Shown here one piece after another: positions 55,427 to 62,094 of a stretch of DNA of 64,000 nt. The position numbers and the translations under genes are program-made. This DNA is from Cognataquiflexum aquatile (GTDB taxonomy: Bacteria > Bacteroidota > Bacteroidia > Cytophagales > Cyclobacteriaceae). The stretch spans positions 124,001 through 188,000 of the forward strand of contig NZ_QMIK01000008.1 of NCBI RefSeq assembly GCF_003316845.1, written 5' to 3'. Each line of letters begins with the position of its first letter. Within the stretch, counting starts at the first letter, position 1. The notes below the pieces were generated by a model. That model worked only from the letters and a program-made list of their open reading frames with translations. It was not told the origin of the DNA and searched no databases.

Positions 55427-58400
55427 ATGCTAGATAAAATCATCCGTTGGAGTGTAGGAAACAAGATCATTGTTTTTCTATTCATCTTGGGTCTTATAGG
55501 CTTTGGCTTCTATTCTTTGTCACAGATTCCTATAGGTGCGGTTCCTGATGTGACCAATAACCAGGTTCAGGTTATCACCACCTCCAGAAACCTTTCTACC
55601 GAAGACGTGGAAAAATACCTGACCTATCCTATTGAATTGGAAATGGTCAACCTGCCGGGAGTCAAAGAAATCCGGTCGGTTTCCAAATTCGGGCTTTCGG
55701 TGGTGACCATTGTTTTTGAAGACAAAATAGGCACCTACCTGCCCCGTCAGCTGATTGCCGAAAAAATCAAAACAGCCGAGCAAAACATTCCCGCAGGATT
55801 TGGTCAGCCATTTATGGGTCCAATTTCCACTGGTCTGGGAGAGATATTCCAATACATCATCGATGTCAAGCCTGGGTATGAGGACAGGTACAGCCTGACT
55901 GACTTGAGGACGATTCAGGATTGGGTAGTCAAGAGACAGCTTTCCGGTATCTCAGGTGTGGTGGAAGTCAATACTTGGGGAGGATTCTTGAAGCAATATG
56001 AAGTGGCTGTCAGTCCCGAGCGGCTCAAAGCCATGAACATCGACCTTCTCCAGGTTTTCAAAGCATTGGAAGAAAACAATGCCATCGCAGGGGGTGGCTA
56101 TATTGAAAAAACAAATGAATCCTTTTTTATCCGGGCAGAAGGTCAGGTAAAGACTCTGGAAGAAATCGGAATGATTGTAGTGGACAGCCGAAACGGTACT
56201 CCCATCTACGTCCGGGACCTTGCAAAAGTCGGCTTTGGCCATGCCAATAGGTTTGGCGCCATCACTGCTAACGGTCAGGGAGAAAAAGTCCTTGGTCAGG
56301 TAATGATGCTCAAAGGGGCTGATTCCAAAGCGACCATTGAGCGCGTCAAAGCAAAATTGGAACAGATAAGTCCCACGCTTCCGGAAGGAATTGTGGTCAA
56401 TGGCTTTCTGGACCGCAGTGATTTGATCGGCAAGACGACGTTCACCATTGCTGAAAACCTGATTTTGGGCTGTTTGATTGTGGTATTTGTTGTGGTGCTG
56501 TTGCTTGGAAATTTACGTTCCGGCTTGGTGGTATCTTCGGTCATTCCTTTGAGTCTGCTTTTTGCACTGTCACTCATGTACCTATTTGGGGTTGATGCCA
56601 ATCTGATGAGCCTTGGTGCGATCGACTTTGGTATCATCATCGACGGTGCGGTGATTATCGTGGAGTTTATAGCCTTTCAGCTTACTGCCAAGTATGGAAT
56701 ATTATTGGGACTTTCCAAGGAAGAAACCAGAATCCAAAAAGACAAGATTGCTATAGAAAGTGCTTCCAAAATGATGCATTCGGCTGTTTTTGGTCAGATC
56801 ATCATCATCATTGTTTTTATCCCCATTCTGTCTCTTTCCGGAGTGGAGGGAAAAATGTTTGGCCCGATGGCGCAGGTTTTCAGCTTCGCCTTGTTGGGAA
56901 CCATGATTTTGGGATTGACCTATGTTCCCGTGGTCTCCTCTCTTTTTCTCAAAGCCACTGACCCAAATAAAAGGAATATCACCAGCAGGCTGATAGATTG
57001 GATTAATAGCCTTTATCAACCCTCCATCGAGTGGGCGCTAGACAGAAAAAAGACAGTTTTGGCTTTGGCAGCCGCATTGTTGGTTGTCTCATTTGGGATT
57101 TTCTCCCGCATGGGTGCGGAGTTTATCCCCACTTTGGATGAAGGGGATTTTGTTATCCAACCTGTTCTCAAGACAGGAACTACCTTGAGCAATACCATTG
57201 CTACTACCACCGAGATTGAAAAAATACTTCTCGGATTTCCTGAAGTGGACCAGGTCGTCAGCCGTATTGGCGCTGCCGAAATCCCCACAGATCCAATGTC
57301 CATGGAGGAAAGTGACATTATCGTGACATTAAAGCCACCAAAAGAGTGGACCACAGTCTCTACCAAAGATGGTTTGGCGGATGCTTTTAAGGATTCGCTT
57401 TCGGTCATTGCAGGCTTGGAGTTTGAGTTTACCCAACCCATAGAAATGCGGTTCAACGAACTGATTACCGGAGTAAGGGCTGATTTGGCGATCAAAGTTT
57501 TTGGCGAAGACCTGAATATCCTCAACCAAAAAGCCAAAGAAATAGAAGCCGCCATCCACGATGTCGAAGGCGCGGCAGACATTATTGTGGAAAAGACAGC
57601 AGGCCTTCCTCAGATGAAGATCAGGTATGACCGGGAGAAAATTGCCAAATATGGCATCAACATCAGCACCTTGAATGACATCGTTACGATGGGATTTGCA
57701 GGAAAGGCCGCAGGGACTGTATTTGAAGGGGAAAAGCAATTTGACCTGGTGATCAGGTTTGCAGGTGAATTCCGAAAGGACCTGGACAATATCCGTCAGG
57801 CTTCCGTGAACCTTCCGGATGGCAGTTCTTTGCCACTCAGTGAGTTCGCGGAAATTTACCTGGACAAAGGTCCTGCAAAGATTTCCAGGGACGGATCAAG
57901 AAGAAGGGTCGTCATCGGGGTCAATGTCCGAAACAGGGATTTGCAGTCTGTGGTGACAGATATCCAGGCCATCATCCAATCCAAGGTCGAGCTTCCGGAT
58001 GGCTATTACATTGATTATGGAGGACAATTTGAAAACCTCAACATGGCAAAAGCCAGGCTGATTATTGCCGTTCCCATTGCCTTGGCGTTGATATTCCTGC
58101 TTTTGTTTTTTGCTCTTTCTTCGATCAAGGAAGCCTTAATGATCTACACTGCCATTCCTTTTTCTGCAGTGGGAGGGATTCTGCTGCTCTATTTTAGAGG
58201 CATGCCCTTCAGTATATCGGCGGGAGTAGGATTCATCGCACTCTTTGGAATTGCGGTACTCAATGGCATCGTCCTGATCGAGCATTTCAAAGAACTCCAA
58301 AATGAACACGATGGGGACCTGAAATCCCTGATTTTGAGAGGGACCAAAGAGAGGCTGCGGCCTGTCTTATTGACTGCCGCGGCGGCTGCAATGGGATTTT

Positions 58401-58564
58401 TGCCAATGGCAATTTCCACTTCAGCAGGTGCGGAAGTGCAGCGGCCTTTGGCTACGGTCGTAGTAGGCGGATTGATTTCAGCGACATTATTGACCATGAT
58501 TGTCCTCCCTGTATTGTACACCATGTTTCATTCAAACAAAAAAAACCATGAACTCCTACCATAA
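55427..58564 (+). CDS. heavy-metal efflux RND transporter, CzcA type
   Basis: A 1045-residue inner-membrane pump, proton-driven, expelling divalent metals through a tripartite channel. TM4 carries D400, D406 and E413 in DFGIIIDGAVIIVEF. This is the pattern of HME1 (Czc/Cnr: Co, Zn, Cd, Ni) pumps, whereas Cu/Ag pumps lack the first Asp. Start MLDKIIRWSVGNKIIVFL and PIGAVPDVTNNQVQV are also typical. It overlaps the TolC-like gene by 17 nt. The metal is inferred from the TM4 motif. Confidence 0.92.
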   Translation: MLDKIIRWSVGNKIIVFLFILGLIGFGFYSLSQIPIGAVPDVTNNQVQVITTSRNLSTEDVEKYLTYPIELEMVNLPGVKEIRSVSKFGLSVVTIVFEDKIGTYLPRQLIAEKIKTAEQNIPAGFGQPFMGPISTGLGEIFQYIIDVKPGYEDRYSLTDLRTIQDWVVKRQLSGISGVVEVNTWGGFLKQYEVAVSPERLKAMNIDLLQVFKALEENNAIAGGGYIEKTNESFFIRAEGQVKTLEEIGMIVVDSRNGTPIYVRDLAKVGFGHANRFGAITANGQGEKVLGQVMMLKGADSKATIERVKAKLEQISPTLPEGIVVNGFLDRSDLIGKTTFTIAENLILGCLIVVFVVVLLLGNLRSGLVVSSVIPLSLLFALSLMYLFGVDANLMSLGAIDFGIIIDGAVIIVEFIAFQLTAKYGILLGLSKEETRIQKDKIAIESASKMMHSAVFGQIIIIIVFIPILSLSGVEGKMFGPMAQVFSFALLGTMILGLTYVPVVSSLFLKATDPNKRNITSRLIDWINSLYQPSIEWALDRKKTVLALAAALLVVSFGIFSRMGAEFIPTLDEGDFVIQPVLKTGTTLSNTIATTTEIEKILLGFPEVDQVVSRIGAAEIPTDPMSMEESDIIVTLKPPKEWTTVSTKDGLADAFKDSLSVIAGLEFEFTQPIEMRFNELITGVRADLAIKVFGEDLNILNQKAKEIEAAIHDVEGAADIIVEKTAGLPQMKIRYDREKIAKYGINISTLNDIVTMGFAGKAAGTVFEGEKQFDLVIRFAGEFRKDLDNIRQASVNLPDGSSLPLSEFAEIYLDKGPAKISRDGSRRRVVIGVNVRNRDLQSVVTDIQAIIQSKVELPDGYYIDYGGQFENLNMAKARLIIAVPIALALIFLLLFFALSSIKEALMIYTAIPFSAVGGILLLYFRGMPFSISAGVGFIALFGIAVLNGIVLIEHFKELQNEHDGDLKSLILRGTKERLRPVLLTAAAAAMGFLPMAISTSAGAEVQRPLATVVVGGLISATLLTMIVLPVLYTMFHSNKKNHELLP

Positions 58565-59759
58565 ATTTATTCTCCTTTTGGTTGGCCTCATGTGGGTATT
58601 TCCATTTAGCGCTTTTGCTCAAAAAGAGTCGATCAATATTACTTCTGCCATAGATTCGGCTTTGCAAAATAACCTTGGATTAAAATCCGCCCAGCAGAAA
58701 GTAGAAGCCACCAAGGCCATGATTCCTATGGGTTTCAACCTTGACAAAACACAAGTCTTTTACCGTCATGACCAAAATGACATTGCCGAAAACGGGTATT
58801 CCAACACAGTATTCGGAATCAGCCAAAGCATGCTGTTTCCTACTGTCTACGGAAGTCAGAGAAAGGTATTTGAAAACATGGGGATGGTAGAGCAACAGCA
58901 ATACCTGCTGACGCAAAACCAGATCATCAAGGAGGTTTCACAGACTTATTATACCATTGTTTACCTCCAAAAATTGGAGGACAATTACCGCTTCCTCGAT
59001 AGCCTTTACCAGCAGTTTTCTATTGCTGCCAACAGGCGGTATGAACTTGGAGAAACCAATTACCTGGAGAAATTAACGGCAAGGAGCAAAATGAGAGAGC
59101 TTGCAGTAAGATTGGCACAAACGGCAGAAAGCAAAAACCAAGCTTATGTGATGCTCGATCAATTGATCCAATTGGAACGGGAATATGAAATCCCCGATCA
59201 GGATTTATTGCCTTTGCCGGTCCAAAATTGGGATTTGGAAACTCACCCCGGGATCCAATTCTATCAGCAGTCCATCGCCCTCAGGCAAGAAAATGTCACC
59301 TTGGAAAGACAACGACTTTGGCCGGATCTCTACGGCGAGGTTTTTCGTGGGACCAATACCGGACCCAATGCGAGGATTTATCCCGGAGTACAGGTGGGAG
59401 TTTCCATTCCGCTATGGTTTGGTGCCCAAAAGGCAAAAATCAATTCAACCAAGTATGAATTGGCGCAAACCAACTATGCTTCCGAAAACTACACCTTTCA
59501 ACTCGTCAACAAGAGAAAGCAGCTGGAAATAGAACTGCAGAAATTCCAGGAAGCAATTTCCTTTTACACAGAAGAAGGACAGCAGCTCAGCAAACAGCTC
59601 ATTGCTCAAGGAAATCAGGCTTACAAAGGCGGAGAAATCGACTTCTTCCAATATGTGTTGCTGATCGAAAACTCCCGGAACATAGAGGTCGATTACCTGC
59701 TCAATCTCCAAGGTTACAACATGACTGTTTTGGAAATCAATTACCTTATCAATCCCTGA
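58548..59759 (+). CDS. TolC-family outer-membrane channel of the RND system
   Basis: A 403-residue outer-membrane efflux protein, with a signal peptide (FSAFAQK near residue 25) and paired helical OEP repeats (INITSAIDSALQNNLGLKSA; later HPGIQFYQQSIALRQENVTLERQRLWPDLYG, split by motif). Start: ATG at 58548 directly precedes the signal peptide; the open frame begins 48 nt earlier inside the RND gene. Overlaps the pump gene by 17 nt and is followed 3 nt later by the adaptor. Confidence 0.88.
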   Translation: MNSYHKFILLLVGLMWVFPFSAFAQKESINITSAIDSALQNNLGLKSAQQKVEATKAMIPMGFNLDKTQVFYRHDQNDIAENGYSNTVFGISQSMLFPTVYGSQRKVFENMGMVEQQQYLLTQNQIIKEVSQTYYTIVYLQKLEDNYRFLDSLYQQFSIAANRRYELGETNYLEKLTARSKMRELAVRLAQTAESKNQAYVMLDQLIQLEREYEIPDQDLLPLPVQNWDLETHPGIQFYQQSIALRQENVTLERQRLWPDLYGEVFRGTNTGPNARIYPGVQVGVSIPLWFGAQKAKINSTKYELAQTNYASENYTFQLVNKRKQLEIELQKFQEAISFYTEEGQQLSKQLIAQGNQAYKGGEIDFFQYVLLIENSRNIEVDYLLNLQGYNMTVLEINYLINP

Positions 59760-59762
59760 ATC

Positions 59763-60899
59763 ATGAAAAATCTTCCCTACATATTCCTTCTTTTTGCCTT
59801 GACTGCGGTAGTTTTTGCCTGTGGTCCGGACAAAGAACAATCCATTGTGATCCCCGAGGAAATGGATGCCAACGAAATCATCATCACGCAGTCTCAGTTT
59901 GACAAAGCCGAAATGGAATGGGACTCACTTTCCGACCATTCCTTTTCTGATTTTATCCTGACCAATGGCAAGGTCAATATCCCTGCCGAAGGCCGCTTTG
60001 ATGTCAGTTCTTATTTTGGAGGAAATATCGTTCAGTTTGATTTGCTGGTAGGTCAAAAAATCCAAAAGGGACAAGTGCTCTTTGTCATCGAAAATCCTGA
60101 ATTTGTGCAGATGCAGCAGGATTACCTCGATGCAGTCAGCCAGCTTTCTTACCTCAAGTCGGACTATGAGCGCCAAAAAACCCTAAATGCCGAAAACATT
60201 TCCTCTCAAAAGAATTTTGCGAAAGCAGAGTCCGATTACAAAAGTACTTTGGCCAAAACTGAAAGCCTCAGGAAGAAACTCCAATTGGTCAATATCTCCA
60301 CGACCCAATTGGACGCTTCCAAAATCACGTCAAGAGCCGCTATCTATGCACCCATATCGGGTTATATAGAATCTATCAAAGTCAATCAGGGCACTTACCT
60401 GAATCCTTCTGATATCGCCCTGACCATCATCAACAAAGACCATCTTCACATCGAGCTCAATGTTTTTGAGCAGGATGCCATCGCTTTGGAGATGGGACAG
60501 CCGGTCACTTTCTACTTACCTGATAACAAAAGCAGGGAGTTTGAAGGGAAAATTTTCCTCATAGGCCAATCCATCAATGAGAAGAGGATGCTCAATATCC
60601 ATGTCCATTTGGACAATGAAAAAGAAGGAAATCTTCTCGTACCGGGGATGTTTATCGAAGCCAAAATCGGAGTCAAAAGTGCAGGAAAAGCAGCATTGCC
60701 CATCTCCGCTGTGATCAATTCGGATGAGGTAAATTATGTCCTGGAGCTGAGCCACCAAGAAAATGACCTCTTTTATCTCAAAAAAACCAAAATCGAGGTA
60801 GGCTTGCAAGATGGTCAGATGATCGAAATTTTGTCTGAAAATGCATTCAAACCAGGTACATTATTCCTCTCCAAAGGAGGTTTTCAATTGATAAAATAA
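59763..60899 (+). CDS. RND periplasmic adaptor (membrane fusion protein), lipoprotein
   Basis: A 378-residue adaptor with a lipobox (VVFAC, lipidated C20). A split biotinyl-lipoyl domain (GGNIVQFDLLVGQKIQKGQ; ISGYIESIKVNQGTYLNP) flanks a helical hairpin (about 110-185), then beta-barrel and membrane-proximal domains. It links the CzcA-type pump to the TolC-type channel. Order pump-channel-adaptor within one transcript. No N-terminal metal-binding domain of the CzcB/CusB kind is obvious. Confidence 0.9.
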   Translation: MKNLPYIFLLFALTAVVFACGPDKEQSIVIPEEMDANEIIITQSQFDKAEMEWDSLSDHSFSDFILTNGKVNIPAEGRFDVSSYFGGNIVQFDLLVGQKIQKGQVLFVIENPEFVQMQQDYLDAVSQLSYLKSDYERQKTLNAENISSQKNFAKAESDYKSTLAKTESLRKKLQLVNISTTQLDASKITSRAAIYAPISGYIESIKVNQGTYLNPSDIALTIINKDHLHIELNVFEQDAIALEMGQPVTFYLPDNKSREFEGKIFLIGQSINEKRMLNIHVHLDNEKEGNLLVPGMFIEAKIGVKSAGKAALPISAVINSDEVNYVLELSHQENDLFYLKKTKIEVGLQDGQMIEILSENAFKPGTLFLSKGGFQLIK

Positions 60900-60955
60900 A
60901 ACTATATGGTTACACTCTTTCTTGAAAGTAGACAAAATTCACTGCAAACAGGACG

Positions 60956-60976
60956 CCTGCCTGACCGGTAGGCAGG
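60956..60976. repeat. inverted repeat CCTGCCT-n7-AGGCAGG
   Basis: Perfect 7-bp arms around GACCGGT, directly followed by a heptanucleotide array. GC-rich against its surroundings. No T run, so not a terminator; resembles dispersed intergenic palindromes of other Bacteroidota. Confidence 0.65.
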
Positions 60977-61004
60977 GAAGACCGATGACGGAAGACAGAT
61001 GCCA
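60977..61004. repeat. heptanucleotide array, four units, GAAGACC/GATGACG type
   Basis: GAAGACC, GATGACG, GAAGACA, GATGCCA in 7-nt register, next to the CCTGCCT palindrome, in the 200-nt gap between the adaptor and the small membrane protein. Confidence 0.6.
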
Positions 61005-61100
61005 CGGCCATTTTAGCATCCTTCCTAGAGTTATTTTGTGGTCCAGTTTAAAGTACAATTGTCTAAATCTATTTAATAAAAATTCTAAATCCACACCATC

Positions 61101-61562
61101 ATGAATAATGCACATCTTCATCTTATTTTGAACCATTTTCCGATCATTGTTCCCATCATCGGGTTTTTGGTCATGATTGCAGCCTTTGTTTTCCGGTCAG
61201 AAATCCTCAAGAGAACCGCTTTGGCCATATTTGTTTTTGGGGCATTGTTTACCTTTCCTGCTTTCGGAACAGGAGAGGATGCGGAAGAAGTGATCGAAAA
61301 CCTTCCGGGCATCGAAGAAAGCGTGATCGAAAACCATGAAGAGACTGCTGAGACTTTTGCATACTTTTCTTATGGCCTAGGCATTTTGTCATTGATCGGT
61401 TTCTGGGCTAATTGGAGGAAGAAAAAGTTCTCTAATTTATTGGCGACAGTGGTTTTGGTATTTACCGTAGTGGTTTTGTTTTTTGCTTTTCAGACAGGGT
61501 CAACAGGAGGGGAAATCAGGCATCCTGAAATCCGGGAGGGTTTTACTGCTCCAACGGAATAA
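61101..61562 (+). CDS. small membrane protein with N-terminal histidines (DUF2231-like)
   Basis: A 153-residue protein with four hydrophobic helices (about 12-30, 35-52, 84-100, 108-127). Histidines H5, H7 and H12 cluster before helix 1 (MNNAHLHLILNHFP), and there is an acidic loop (GEDAEEVIENLPGIEE) and a later H in ENHEET. The HLHLxLNHFP start resembles DUF2231-type predicted heme/metal membrane proteins; function unknown. Lies between the RND system and the P-type ATPase. A heptanucleotide array starts one base after its stop. Confidence 0.68.
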   Translation: MNNAHLHLILNHFPIIVPIIGFLVMIAAFVFRSEILKRTALAIFVFGALFTFPAFGTGEDAEEVIENLPGIEESVIENHEETAETFAYFSYGLGILSLIGFWANWRKKKFSNLLATVVLVFTVVVLFFAFQTGSTGGEIRHPEIREGFTAPTE

Positions 61563-61563
61563 A

Positions 61564-61605
61564 GGATGAAGTAAAATGGATGAGGGATGAAGTAAAATGT
61601 TAGGA
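61564..61605. repeat. heptanucleotide array, six units, GGATGAA/GTAAAAT type
   Basis: GGATGAA, GTAAAAT, GGATGAG, GGATGAA, GTAAAAT, GTTAGGA in exact 7-nt register, beginning one base after the preceding stop codon. Confidence 0.72.
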
Positions 61606-61627
61606 GACACAAACTTTGGAGGAGGAA

Positions 61628-61920
61628 AGATCCCAAAGGGATCAAAATATTTTATTTACACTGGGTAAGGAACGCAACCCGGGGATAAGGAAAGAGACCA
61701 GCGAGTCCGGATTTTGGCAGAGGAAAATATGAAGAGAGAATCAAGCCTTTCGCCAAAAACATGGAAGGTCAAATCAGGAAATTCAATTCGTCGGGCATTT
61801 TGATACAATATTCAACTCCTTCAGAGTTGGCCTGACCTTGATCGCACTCGATCCCCGGTCCACTATAGCGATCGGGAGCAACCCGGGGTAAGTAAAAATT
61901 TGACCCCATTCGGGGTCAAA
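61628..61920. repeat. cluster of short inverted repeats
   Basis: GATCCC-aaa-GGGATC (61628-61642), the similar segments GGGTAAGGAACGCAACCCGGGG (61662-61683, cut here to its ends GGGTAAGG and CCCGGGG) and GGGAGCAACCCGGGGTAAG (61874-61892), and TTTGACCCC-attc-GGGGTCAAA (61899-61920). No coding region is convincing. The whole 61563-62094 gap looks like accumulated intergenic repeat debris. Confidence 0.65.
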
Positions 61921-62094
61921 AATTATTCCTCGTTTCTGATATTTTTCTCTGTGCCCTCTGTGTGCTCTGAGGTAAATCTCTTTCTTTTGCTCCCCTTTCC
62001 AAAACCTTCTTTTCCTTTTCAGTAAAAGAAAAATTACCCTGCGGTAATAGGCCATTAATGTTTAAATTAGAATTCTCATACATTTTTAGATCTT

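Noticed and set aside
61665-61688. Two TAAG 20 bp apart upstream of the P-type ATPase, possible regulator site
   Set aside because: The step is 20 bp, not 11 or 22, and both are part of GGTAAGG/GATAAGG repeat segments, so they do not match the phased boxes.
61783-62055. 90-codon minus-strand frame (IFDPEWGQIFTYPG, HRGHRE)
   Set aside because: It is read through intergenic inverted repeats and low-complexity DNA; such translated repeats are commonly mis-annotated.
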